From positions 248,001-312,000 of the forward strand of contig MPMX01000001.1 in NCBI GenBank assembly GCA_002238725.1: a DNA stretch of 64,000 nt, given 5' to 3'. The translations under genes were made by a program, and so were the position numbers. The notes under the pieces were generated by a model. That model saw only the letters and a list, made by a program, of their open reading frames with translations. It ran no database searches and was not told the origin of the DNA. Positions 55,955 to 64,000 of this stretch are shown one piece after another; the stretch's first letter is position 1; every line of letters begins with the position of its first letter. This stretch comes from Rhodospirillaceae bacterium bin65. Lineage in GTDB: Bacteria > Pseudomonadota > Alphaproteobacteria > Bin65.

Positions 55955-57586
55955 CTATCGAGGCGCAGCGGCCGGCGCGCCGGCGCCCGCCATTGAATTC
56001 AGCCGCTGCCGGGCCAGGTCCTGAAGCTTGCGCCGTTGGACCTTCGTGCCGTTGGGGCTCGGGGTCGTCGGGAATTCCCCGATCTCCCAGACCGCGACCG
56101 GCGCCTTGTAGCCGGCGAGCCCGGCCCGGCAGTGATCGATCACCGCAGGTTCGGCAACCGTCGCGCCCGCTTCAGGAATGACGAAGGCGGCGCAGCGGGG
56201 TTTGCCGCCGAGCGTCACGCCGACGACCTGCGACGCGGCGACCTCCGGCAGTTCGTCGATCCGGGCCATGATCTCTTCGGGCGCAACCAGAAACCCGCCC
56301 AGCCGCAGCGCATCGCCCATGCGCGCGAGGAAAACGAAACCGGCATCGTCGAGATAACCGGCGTCGCCGGTGCGCAGGAAACCGTCGCCGTCGATCGCCT
56401 CCGCCGTCGCCTTCGGATTGCCGAAATAGCCGAGCATCCGGTTCGGCGTGCGGATTTCCAGGGCGCCGGTCTCGCCGATGCCCAGAAGGGCGCCGGACGC
56501 CGGATTGCGAACCCGGACGACGGTCTCCGGGCACACCGGCCTGCCCGCCGCCTTGATCCGTTGTTCGCGCGGCGCGTCGGGCGGCTGAGCGGCGAACAGG
56601 GCCATCACTTCGCTCATGCCGTAGAGGCCGACCAGCGGCACGCCGTGAAGCTCGCAGCGGTCCATCAGCGCGCCGGGATCGCCGTTGAAGGCGGCGAAGC
56701 CGGCCATCCGCAGGCTCCGCAACCCCGTCCGGTCCGTATCCTGATCGAGCATGGCGTGCAGCATGTCGTCGGTCGCGATCAGATGGGTCATGCGCCGGTT
56801 GCGAATCGCCTCGAAGCTGGATTGCGCCGAAAATCTCTCTTCCAGCAGCATCGGCCGGCCGGCGGCGATGGCCGCCATGGCGAAGCAGAAGCCGAAAACC
56901 CCGCACAGCGGCAGCGTCTGGAGCAGCGGCGAAGCATCTTCCGTCATGCCGAAGGCCCGGATGACGTCGCGCGCGTGGCGCGTCACGCTCTGCTGGCTGT
57001 GCAGCACGAACTTCGGCTTGTCGGTGGTGCCGGAGGTCGTGAAGATGGCGACTCCGGCCTCCGGCAAACCGTCAGCCGCTAGCCGGGTCGCATCCGGCGC
57101 GGCTTCGGCCAGGCCGAGAAATTCGTCGAACCGCAGGGCCGGAACGGCGCCGAGGCGCGCGGCCGGGCCGTCGCCGCCGGCCGGAAACACCGAGATCAGC
57201 GCCTTCAGGGAGTCGCAATCGCCCGGATCGATCCCGTCGAGGATTGCCGGAAAGTCGATGCCGCGGAAGTCCGGCCACAGGAACAGCGCCTTCGCGCCGG
57301 ACCGGCCGACGATGTCGGCGACTTCGGCGCTGCGGTAGCGCGTGTTGACCATGACCGCGATGGCGCCGATCCGGGCGGCGGCGACGAACAGGGTGAACCA
57401 TTCCGGGCAGTTCGGCAGCCAGAGCGCGATCCGGTCGCCCCGGCCGACGCCGAGGCGGGAGAGCGCCCGGGCAGCGTCTTCGGCCTGCCGGGCGAGCTCG
57501 GCGATCCCGACCGTCCCGCCCCGAAACGCGATCTGCGTCGCCGACCCGGCGCAGAAATCGGGGATGGACGGGCCCGGCGCGGTCAT
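55955..57586 (-). CDS. AMP-binding acyl-CoA synthetase, divergent P-loop
   Basis: This 543-residue ANL-superfamily ligase forms an acyl-adenylate, then a thioester. The P-loop at 183-193 reads TTSGTTDKPKF, with Asp and Phe at usually Gly positions. GLYGMSEVMALF and the hinge FLRTGDAGYLDDAGFVFLAR are present. The C-terminal catalytic Lys lies in NGTKVQRRKLQ. ATG 57586 is chosen; the open frame beyond it runs inside the next gene. It is 20 bp after another synthetase on the same strand. The substrate is a small or medium carboxylate, not determinable. Confidence 0.87.
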   Translation of the reverse strand: MTAPGPSIPDFCAGSATQIAFRGGTVGIAELARQAEDAARALSRLGVGRGDRIALWLPNCPEWFTLFVAAARIGAIAVMVNTRYRSAEVADIVGRSGAKALFLWPDFRGIDFPAILDGIDPGDCDSLKALISVFPAGGDGPAARLGAVPALRFDEFLGLAEAAPDATRLAADGLPEAGVAIFTTSGTTDKPKFVLHSQQSVTRHARDVIRAFGMTEDASPLLQTLPLCGVFGFCFAMAAIAAGRPMLLEERFSAQSSFEAIRNRRMTHLIATDDMLHAMLDQDTDRTGLRSLRMAGFAAFNGDPGALMDRCELHGVPLVGLYGMSEVMALFAAQPPDAPREQRIKAAGRPVCPETVVRVRNPASGALLGIGETGALEIRTPNRMLGYFGNPKATAEAIDGDGFLRTGDAGYLDDAGFVFLARMGDALRLGGFLVAPEEIMARIDELPEVAASQVVGVTLGGKPRCAAFVIPEAGATVAEPAVIDHCRAGLAGYKAPVAVWEIGEFPTTPSPNGTKVQRRKLQDLARQRLNSMAGAGAPAAAPR

Positions 57587-57606
57587 TGGAAGGGCGTCGC
57601 GCTTGC

Positions 57607-59232
57607 CTACAGGTCCGTCGCCCGGTCGCGCAGCTTGAACTTCTGCACCTTGCCGGTCGAAGTCTTCGGCAGGTCGGTGAAGACGACGGTCCTCGGCGCC
57701 TTGAAGTGGGCGAGATTGTCCCGGCAATAGCCGATGATCTCGGCCTCCGTCGCGCTCTCGCCCGGCTTGAGGGTGACGAAGGCGCAGGGCGTCTCGCCCC
57801 ATTTCTCGTCCGGGCGCGCGACCACCGCGGCTTCCAGAACCTTGGGATGGCCGAAGATCACGCCTTCGACCTCGATGGTCGAGATGTTCTCGCCGCCGGA
57901 GATGATGATGTCCTTCGAGCGATCGCGCAGCTCGATATAGCCGTCCGGGTGCCAGACGCCGAGGTCGCCGGAATGGAACCAGCCGCCGCGGAAGGCCTCG
58001 TCGGTAGCGGCCGCGTTCTTGAGATAGCCCTTCATCACCAGATTGCCGCGCAGGAAGACCTCGCCCATCGTCTGCCCGTCCATCGGCACCGGCGCCATCG
58101 TCTCCGGATCGGCCACCATCAGCCCCTCCTCGACGGGAAGGCGGACGCCCTGGCGTGACTTGATCCGGGCGCGCTCCAACGGCTCCAGCGCGTCCCATTC
58201 CGGGTGCCAGGCGCACACGGTCGCCGGGCCGTAGACCTCGGTCAGTCCGTAGACGTGGGTGACGCGGAAGCCCATGGCTTCGATCCGCTCCAGCACCGCC
58301 GGCGGCGGCGGCGCAGCGGCGGTCATGATCTCGACCGTCCGGCCGAGCGGCCGGCGCTCGTCCTCCTCCGCGTTGACGACCAGGTTGAGCACGACCGGCG
58401 CGCCGCAGAAATGGGTGACGCCTTCTTCGGCGATGGCAGCGTAGATGGCGGCGGCGCCGACGTTGCGCAGGCAGACGCTGGTGCCCGCCACCGCCGGCAG
58501 CGCCCAGGGGAAGGTCCAGCCGTTGCAGTGGAACATCGGCAATGTCCACAGATAGACCGGGTGCTGCGGCATCGACCAGGTCATCGGGTTGCCGATGGCG
58601 CCGATATAGGCGCCGCGATGGGAATAGACGACGCCCTTCGGATTGCCGGTCGTGCCGCTGGTGTAGTTGAGCGAGATGGCGTCCCACTCGTCGTCCGGCT
58701 CCCGGCCCTCGTAGCCCGGATCGCCGCCGGCGATCAGCGCTTCATAGGTCGTCTCGCCCAGAAGTTTCCCATCGCCGCCATACTCCGGATCGTCGACATC
58801 GATCACGGTAATCGAGCGCCCGATCTGCTCCAGCGCGCTCTCCACGGTCGGGGCGTACTCCCGGTCGGTTATGAGGATTTTCGCTTCGCCGTGGTTCAGG
58901 ATGAAAGCGATCGTCGCGGCATCCAGCCGGGTGTTCAGCGCGTTGAAAACGCCGCCGGTCATGGGAATGCCGAAATGGCATTCGAACATCTCCGGGATGT
59001 TCGGCAGCATCGCCGCCACGGTATCGCCCTTGCCGATGCCGCGCTGCGCGAGCGCCGAACCCAGCCGGCGCGCCCGGACCCAGGTTTCGGACCAGGTGTA
59101 GCGCCGCGCGCCGTGCACCACCGACGGATGATCGGGAAAGACCGACGCCGCGCGTTCGAGCAGAGGGATCGGCGACAGGGGCGCATAGTTGGCCGGGTTC
59201 CTGTCCAGGTGTTGTTCGTAGATGTTCGGCAT
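57607..59232 (-). CDS. AMP-binding acyl-CoA synthetase
   Basis: This 541-residue ANL ligase has a canonical P-loop YTSGTTGNPKG at residues 190-200. The adenine motif is VYGLTEVYG, the hinge FHSGDLGVWHPDGYIELRDR and the catalytic Lys KTSTGKVQKFKLR. In pattern it resembles the AlkK/DmdB-like medium-chain or methylmercaptopropionyl-CoA ligases. It is operonic with the synthetase downstream and divergent from prpE 168 bp away, so the region concentrates carboxylate activation. Confidence 0.9.
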   Translation of the reverse strand: MPNIYEQHLDRNPANYAPLSPIPLLERAASVFPDHPSVVHGARRYTWSETWVRARRLGSALAQRGIGKGDTVAAMLPNIPEMFECHFGIPMTGGVFNALNTRLDAATIAFILNHGEAKILITDREYAPTVESALEQIGRSITVIDVDDPEYGGDGKLLGETTYEALIAGGDPGYEGREPDDEWDAISLNYTSGTTGNPKGVVYSHRGAYIGAIGNPMTWSMPQHPVYLWTLPMFHCNGWTFPWALPAVAGTSVCLRNVGAAAIYAAIAEEGVTHFCGAPVVLNLVVNAEEDERRPLGRTVEIMTAAAPPPPAVLERIEAMGFRVTHVYGLTEVYGPATVCAWHPEWDALEPLERARIKSRQGVRLPVEEGLMVADPETMAPVPMDGQTMGEVFLRGNLVMKGYLKNAAATDEAFRGGWFHSGDLGVWHPDGYIELRDRSKDIIISGGENISTIEVEGVIFGHPKVLEAAVVARPDEKWGETPCAFVTLKPGESATEAEIIGYCRDNLAHFKAPRTVVFTDLPKTSTGKVQKFKLRDRATDL

Positions 59233-59400
59233 GGCTCACGGTCCGCTGGGCGAAATTCAAGGATTGTTTAAGCGCCCGGAACGGCAAATTCAAACGCGCG
59301 GCAATTTCGGACGCGCGGCATCGGGCGCGATTGCGCCGAAGTGCGGGCGCGATAGGCTCGGCGGCCCAGGTTTGCTCCGGGACATAGCGCGAGGCCCTTC

Positions 59401-61302
59401 ATGACCCAGTCCTACGCCGACATTCACAAGCGCTCTCTGGAAGACCCCGAGGGATTCTGGGGCGAGGCCGCTGCCGGCCTGCATTGGCACAAGCGCTGGG
59501 ACCGGGTGCTCGACAGCAGCAATCCGCCCTTCTACCGCTGGTTCGCCGGGGCGGAATGCAACACCTGCTACAATGCCGTGGACCGCCATGTCGAAGGCGG
59601 CCGGGCCGATCAGCTCGCCCTGATCTACGACAGCCCGATCACCGGAACGCAGCGGAAATACACCTACCGCGAATTGCGCGACGCCGTGGCGGCCTTCGCC
59701 GGAGTCCTGAAAGCGCGCGGCATCGGCAAGGGCGACCGGGTCATCGTCTACATGCCGATGATCCCGGAAGCGGCGATCGCCATGCTCGCCATCGCAAGGC
59801 TGGGCGCGATCCATTCCGTCGTGTTCGGCGGGTTCGCGGCCAACGAACTGGCGGTGCGGATCGACGACGCCACGCCGAAAGCGATCGTCTCGGCGTCCTG
59901 CGGCCTCGAGCCCGGCCGGGTCGTGGCCTACAAGCCGCTGCTCGACGAGGCGATCGAACTGTCCAGCCACAAGCCGGACTTCTGCATCGTCTACCAGCGC
60001 GAACAGGTGACGGCGAGCCTGGTTTCCGGCCGCGACGAGGACTGGGAAGAGGCGGTCGCCGGCGCCGCGCCGGCCGATTGCGTGCCGGTCGCCGCGACCG
60101 ATCCGCTCTACATCCTCTACACCTCGGGCACGACCGGACAGCCCAAGGGCGTGATCCGGGACAATGGCGGGCACATGGTCGCTCTCCACTGGTCGATGAA
60201 GAACATCTACGGCGTCGAGCCGGGAGAGGCCTATTGGGCGGCCTCGGACGTCGGCTGGGTGGTCGGCCATTCCTACATCGTCTACGCCCCGCTCTTGCAC
60301 GGCAACACGACCATCCTGTTCGAAGGCAAGCCGGTCGGCACCCCGGACGCCGGCGTGTTCTGGCGCGTGATCTCGGAGCACAACGTGAAGGTGCTGTTCA
60401 CGGCGCCGACGGCGTTCCGGGCGATCAAGCAGCAGGATCCGAACGGCGACCTGCTCGGCAACTACGATCTGAGCGGCATGCGTTATCTGTTCCTGGCCGG
60501 CGAGCGCGCCGACCCGGACACGATCCAGTGGGCGGCGCGGCAGCTCAACGTGCCGGTGATCGACCACTGGTGGCAGACCGAGACCGGCTGGTCGATCTGC
60601 GCCAACCCGGCGGGCATCGAAATGCTGCCGGTCAAGCTCGGTTCGCCGACCCTGCCGATGCCGGGCTGGGACATGCGCGTGCTGGACGAGAACCAGCAGG
60701 AAGTCGCCTCCGGCGAAGTCGGCGCGCTGGTGGCGAAACTGCCGCTGCCGCCGAGCTGCCTGCCCAACCTGTGGAACGCCGAGGCGCGCTTCCTGGAATC
60801 CTACCTGGAAGACTATCCCGGCCATTACAAGACCGGGGACGCGGGCTTCATCGACGAGGACGGCTATGTCTTCGTGATGACCCGGACCGACGACGTGATC
60901 AACGTCGCCGGCCACCGGCTTTCGACCGGCGGGATGGAGGAGGTTCTGGCCGACCACCCGGACGTTGCGGAATGCGCCGTCGTCGGGGTGGCGGACGCCA
61001 TGAAGGGCCAGATCCCGTTCGGGTTCCTCGTTCTGAACGCCGGCGTGGCGCGCGACGAGGGCGAGATCGTCCGGGAGGTCGTCGGCATGGTGCGCCAGCG
61101 CATCGGCCCGGTCGCGGCGTTCAAGACGGCTGTCGTGGTCCAGCGCCTGCCCAAGACGCGCTCCGGCAAGATCCTGCGCGGCACGATGCAGAAGATCGCC
61201 GACGACGAGGCCTGGAAGATGCCCGCGACCATCGACGATCCGGCGATCCTCGACGAAATCACTGTGGCGCTGAAATCGGCAGGTTACGCGAAGGGCGCGT
61301 AG
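59401..61302 (+). CDS. prpE: Propionyl-CoA synthetase
   Basis: This 633-residue acetyl/propionyl-CoA synthetase-type ligase has an N-terminal ACAS domain. The P-loop TSGTTGQPKG is at 241-250. DVGWVVGHSYIVYAPLLHG and WWQTETGWSICANPAG mark the PrpE branch (short form, W in the acyl pocket). The acetylatable Lys is in KTRSGKILRGT. It feeds propionate into the methylcitrate or methylmalonyl pathway. It is divergent from the two other synthetases and convergent with TrcR. Confidence 0.92.
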   Translation: MTQSYADIHKRSLEDPEGFWGEAAAGLHWHKRWDRVLDSSNPPFYRWFAGAECNTCYNAVDRHVEGGRADQLALIYDSPITGTQRKYTYRELRDAVAAFAGVLKARGIGKGDRVIVYMPMIPEAAIAMLAIARLGAIHSVVFGGFAANELAVRIDDATPKAIVSASCGLEPGRVVAYKPLLDEAIELSSHKPDFCIVYQREQVTASLVSGRDEDWEEAVAGAAPADCVPVAATDPLYILYTSGTTGQPKGVIRDNGGHMVALHWSMKNIYGVEPGEAYWAASDVGWVVGHSYIVYAPLLHGNTTILFEGKPVGTPDAGVFWRVISEHNVKVLFTAPTAFRAIKQQDPNGDLLGNYDLSGMRYLFLAGERADPDTIQWAARQLNVPVIDHWWQTETGWSICANPAGIEMLPVKLGSPTLPMPGWDMRVLDENQQEVASGEVGALVAKLPLPPSCLPNLWNAEARFLESYLEDYPGHYKTGDAGFIDEDGYVFVMTRTDDVINVAGHRLSTGGMEEVLADHPDVAECAVVGVADAMKGQIPFGFLVLNAGVARDEGEIVREVVGMVRQRIGPVAAFKTAVVVQRLPKTRSGKILRGTMQKIADDEAWKMPATIDDPAILDEITVALKSAGYAKGA

Positions 61303-61311
61303 GCCGCCGGC

Positions 61312-61932
61312 TCAGGCCTCGCCGCTGCCCGGAAGGTTGCCGACCAGCGAGGAAATGCCGAAGTCGATCGCGGGTTTCGGCGCCGGTTTCGTTTTGCCGC
61401 CTTCCTTCTGGAGCCTGGCGCGTCCGATTTCGACGGCGGCATTGTAGTCGGCATAGCTGCACAGGCCGAGATCCATCGGATCGCGCGCCCGGATGTTGGA
61501 GCTGTTCCAGTGCGACCGGTCGCGCACGGCGTTGATCGTGTTCTTGGTCGTGCCGAGCAGTTTGGAAATTTGCGGGTCGGTGAGTTCCGGATGGTGTTTC
61601 AGAAGCCAGGCGATGCCGTCCGGCTTGTCCTGGCGCTTGGCGATGGGGGTGTAGCGCGCGCCCTTCGAACGCTGCACCGGCATCGGGATGTCGGTTTCCT
61701 TGAGGACCAGGCGGGCTTCGGGATCGGCCTGGCAGCGGTCGATTTCCTCCTCGGTCAGCTGCCCCGCCTGGATCGGGTCGATTCCCGCCATGCCGATGAC
61801 GATATCCTCGTCCGCAATGGCCTGCACCTCCAGTTCGTGCAATTCGCAGAATTCAGCAATCTGGCGGAAGGTCAGCGCCGTGTTTTCGACCAGCCACACG
61901 GCCGTCGCTTTCGGCATCATCGGCCGGTTCAT
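61312..61932 (-). CDS. TrcR-like cell-cycle regulator (DUF1013)
   Basis: This 206-residue alphaproteobacterial DUF1013 protein is named after the TrcR cell-cycle regulator. Its pattern is MMPKATAVWLVENTALTFRQ, then IAEFCELHELEVQAIADEDI. A helix-turn-helix-like segment is LTDPQISKLLGTTKNTINAV, and SYADYNAAVEIGRARLQ follows. DNA binding is expected from the family. ATG 61932 follows AGGAGG; the open frame extends upstream without homology. It is divergent from the DUF1192 gene. Confidence 0.9.
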   Translation of the reverse strand: MNRPMMPKATAVWLVENTALTFRQIAEFCELHELEVQAIADEDIVIGMAGIDPIQAGQLTEEEIDRCQADPEARLVLKETDIPMPVQRSKGARYTPIAKRQDKPDGIAWLLKHHPELTDPQISKLLGTTKNTINAVRDRSHWNSSNIRARDPMDLGLCSYADYNAAVEIGRARLQKEGGKTKPAPKPAIDFGISSLVGNLPGSGEA

Positions 61933-62159
61933 CGCAATCCTCCTGCGGCAGGGTGGTTCGACCGCCATGCGTCCGCAGCGCGGTGCAAGGTCAACGCGGC
62001 GCAATACTTTGGCGGTCAGGCGGAGGCGTGATATAGGCGACCGACGCGCCGGCGTCCAGACAGGGACCGGAGCCGGACCGGAACACGGGCCGCCGGCGCC
62101 GGAAAGCAGGGCACAGGCGAACCGGCAGGGATCGCCCACGGCGCAGGGAGGGCCGACCT

Positions 62160-62342
62160 TTGGACACCGACGATCTCGACCCCGTCGCCCACCCGGCCGG
62201 GAAACCCGACATGGACCTGATGTCCATCGGCGAACTGAACGACTATATCGCCGGCCTCCAGGCTGAGATCGACCGCGCCCGCGCCGCCATCGCCGCCAAG
62301 CAGAACTACAAGTCCGGCGCGGAATCGTTTTTCAAGAGCTAG
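62160..62342 (+). CDS. DUF1192 protein
   Basis: This 60-residue protein has an acidic N-terminus (DTDDLDPVAHPAG) and a coiled coil (LNDYIAGLQAEIDRARAAIA). The conserved end is KSGAESFFKS. The start is TTG 62160, 8 bp after AGGGAGG (62145-62151). The function is unknown. The DUF1013-DUF1192 divergent pair is common in alphaproteobacteria. Confidence 0.85.
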   Translation: MDTDDLDPVAHPAGKPDMDLMSIGELNDYIAGLQAEIDRARAAIAAKQNYKSGAESFFKS

Positions 62343-62416
62343 GCGTATCCGATTTAACGAGAATCGTAACGGCTTGCCCGGTGGCAAGGCATCCCCTTCG
62401 ACAAGCTCGGGGCAGG

Positions 62417-62520
62417 CCCCTCGATACGGCGCTTCGCGCCTACTCGGGATGAGGGCAAATCCAGGCAAATACCACCGATTTCCCTCGCCCTGAGTAGCCC
62501 CGAAGGGGCGTATCGAAGGG
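62417..62520. repeat. Second locus of paired inverted 39-nt hairpin repeats
   Basis: The left arm (62417-62455) is the exact reverse complement of the 39 nt at 44667-44705. The right arm (62482-62520) has the same ends but its internal stem is GCCCC/GGGGC instead of GGCG/CGCC: both sides of the stem changed together. Arms face each other about 26 bp apart. REP/BIME-like. Confidence 0.85.
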
Positions 62521-62588
62521 TCCGTCCTGCGCCTTTCGAAAGGGCATCTCCGCGCCGAGTCCGCGGTTCCGGTTCAATCGGACGCGCC

Positions 62589-63284
62589 CTACACATTGCC
62601 CCTGTTCTGCAGCACAGCGAGGACTTCGGCTGAGGCCATCACGTCGCCGAACTGCTGGATGAAGGTTTCGAGCGAGGCCCGGTGTTCGTCGTCCGAGAGG
62701 GCGGCCAGGCAGTCCGAGACCATGACCGTGCGGTAATCCATCATCATGGCGTCGCGCCCGGTCGCCTCGCAGCACACATTGGTCTTGGTGCCGGCGATCA
62801 GCAGGTTGCGGATTCCGTGGCTGCGCAGCACCCGCTCCAGCGACGACGAACCGGGGATCAGGGCGCTGTAGCGGTTCTTGATCACCTTCAGATCGTCGCT
62901 GTCCACGTCGAGCTCGCGCCAGACCTGCTGGCCCGCGCCGTCCGGCGCCAGGCTCTCGACGGTGCGCCGGCGCACGTCGGCGGCGACAAAATGGTCGAAG
63001 AACATCTCCCAGTCGCTCGCCCGGCTGTTATGGGCGTTGGCGTGGTTGATCCAGATGACAGTGACGCCGAGCCGGCGCGCCTCCCGGGTCAGGGCATTGA
63101 TCGGTGCGACGATGCCGCGGGAGGCCGGCACCTCGGCGGGCGAGCCGGGTTCGACGAAGGTCGCCTGCATGTCGATCACGAGCAGGGCGGTCTCCGCCGG
63201 GTCCAGGCTGTCGAACAGGTGGAACCGGCCGCGCCGGGCCAGCACGCGGTCGACGATCTCCTGCCGGATGCCGATGCTGTGCAT
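62589..63284 (-). CDS. Isochorismatase-family cysteine hydrolase
   Basis: This 231-residue cysteine hydrolase has its triad visible: Asp38 (LLVIDMQATF), Lys136 (VIKNRYSALIPG) and Cys171 or Cys172 (GTKTNVCCEATGRDAMMMDY). Family members are nicotinamidases, N-carbamoylsarcosine amidases and ureidoacrylate hydrolases; the substrate is not clear. It is preceded on the same strand, 56 bp upstream, by an XRE-cupin regulator that may control it. Confidence 0.9.
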   Translation of the reverse strand: MHSIGIRQEIVDRVLARRGRFHLFDSLDPAETALLVIDMQATFVEPGSPAEVPASRGIVAPINALTREARRLGVTVIWINHANAHNSRASDWEMFFDHFVAADVRRRTVESLAPDGAGQQVWRELDVDSDDLKVIKNRYSALIPGSSSLERVLRSHGIRNLLIAGTKTNVCCEATGRDAMMMDYRTVMVSDCLAALSDDEHRASLETFIQQFGDVMASAEVLAVLQNRGNV

Positions 63285-63340
63285 GCGCCTTTCCCCTCCC
63301 CTGTTTCGCCGCCGAAGGCCGGGCTGCCGGATCGGCCGGA

Positions 63341-63973
63341 TCAGAACGACAGGCCGTCGGAGAAAACCCAGGCAACGGTCGTCACGCCGTCGCGGCGGTT
63401 CTCCCAGCGATGCGCCAGTTCCGAGCGAAAATGCAGCGAATCGCCGGTCTCCAGGGTAAAGGCCTCGCCGTCGATGGTATAGCGGATCGCCCCGTCGAGG
63501 ACGTAGCAGAATTCCTCGCCGGCATGGCTCATCGTCTCCGCGCCGGAAGTCGCGCCGCGGCGCAGCTCGCCGAGCCGGGCCTCGAGTACGCCGGAATGGA
63601 AGTTGCCGTTCAGGTCTTCCAGCGTGATGCCCATTTCCGGATAGTCGATCTTCGCCCGGCCGTGCCGCCGCGCCACCACCGCATCCTCGGGATCGGCGCG
63701 GTAGCGGTCGACCAGAAAGCCGAGATTCTCACCCAGCGCCATCGCCAGGTTGATGGCGTGGACCAGGCTGGGCTGCAGCCGGCCGTTCTCCATCTTGCTG
63801 ATCGTGCTCGGCGGCACCTGGGCGATCCCGGCCAGCCCGTTGACCGTCAGGCCCTTCTCCAGGCGCAGCGCGCGCAGGCGGCGACCGACATGCTGGACAT
63901 CGTATTTCGGCTCGGTCCGGTGCGGCGCGTCGTCGCCGCTGCGTCCGGGTGCGGTCGGCCTCTCCGTGAACAT
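63341..63973 (-). CDS. XRE-family regulator with C-terminal cupin
   Basis: This 210-residue regulator has an N-terminal helix-turn-helix (residues about 29-83: RRLRALRLEKGLTVNGLAGI, AQVPPSTISKMENGRLQPS). A small-molecule-binding cupin (about 135-205: GEEFCYVLDGAIRYTIDGEA, LETGDSLHFRSELAHRWENR) follows, as in PuuR-type repressors. The probable target is the amide or carboxylate hydrolase gene 56 bp downstream. The start ATG 63973 is 27 bp from the window end. Confidence 0.9.
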   Translation of the reverse strand: MFTERPTAPGRSGDDAPHRTEPKYDVQHVGRRLRALRLEKGLTVNGLAGIAQVPPSTISKMENGRLQPSLVHAINLAMALGENLGFLVDRYRADPEDAVVARRHGRAKIDYPEMGITLEDLNGNFHSGVLEARLGELRRGATSGAETMSHAGEEFCYVLDGAIRYTIDGEAFTLETGDSLHFRSELAHRWENRRDGVTTVAWVFSDGLSF

Positions 63974-64000
63974 GGGCTCTAGCCCGCCCGGCTCGTGTGC

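Overview
The window is high-GC DNA from an alphaproteobacterium. The evidence for that is a COQ9-family gene next to rpsU, a TrcR/DUF1013 gene divergent from a DUF1192 gene, DUF6111, DUF1285 and DUF465 proteins, a petABC operon, a single-chain indolepyruvate ferredoxin oxidoreductase, and a two-gene methionine synthase behind an ArsR-methyltransferase regulator. The order cannot be fixed from this sequence; a free-living or host-associated Rhodospirillales-like lineage would fit. No rRNA, tRNA, CRISPR array, prophage or complete insertion sequence was recognised. Most of the window is compact housekeeping DNA with translationally coupled genes (ATGA overlaps).

Layout. 0-6.7 kb: a propeller protein cut by the window edge, a GbsR/MarR regulator, a crotonase-fold protein, a Nudix hydrolase, an MBL-fold hydrolase and a coupled alpha/beta-hydrolase / LDH2-type dehydrogenase / DUF3237 operon. 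6.9-14.8 kb: a methyl-cycle cluster. An ArsR-SAM-methyltransferase fusion and split metH run leftward. A ferredoxin reductase, mtnP (methylthioadenosine phosphorylase) and a class II aldolase run rightward. 15-20 kb: VOC protein, dienelactone hydrolase and the ychF-pth-rplY-prs run. 20.4-27 kb: indolepyruvate oxidoreductase and the cytochrome bc1 operon. 27.2-31.7 kb: trmL, hemF, and a DUF1285 / CoA pyrophosphatase / DUF6111 / cca operon. 31.8-38.6 kb: a four-gene MoxR / DUF58 / DUF4159 / large membrane protein operon resembling the Bat aerotolerance type. 38.9-45.9 kb: a small membrane protein with a strong terminator, a nucleotide-sugar epimerase, an AT-rich foreign gene, pepF, a UbiB/ABC1 protein, rpsU and COQ9. 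45.9-51.4 kb: a glycine-betaine-type ABC transporter and purEK. 51.6-55.9 kb: an accessory stretch with a Fic protein, a VapBC toxin-antitoxin pair, two DUF465 proteins, TIGR02444 and a frameshifted MORN-like protein. 56-64 kb: three acyl-CoA synthetases (one propionyl-CoA type), TrcR, DUF1192, an isochorismatase-fold hydrolase and an XRE-cupin regulator.

The most rewarding points are: the methionine/SAH/MTA recycling cluster with a shared candidate operator; the AT-rich gene at 40.4-41.2 kb with a PD-(D/E)xK-like motif; an rpsU gene whose expected start codon reads ATC; two loci carrying a 39-nt hairpin repeat in inverted pairs with compensatory stem changes; and low-complexity glycine insertions in HemF and the UbiB-like protein. 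No clear multi-gene system of wholly unknown type was found. The Bat-like operon and the AT-rich gene are the nearest candidates.
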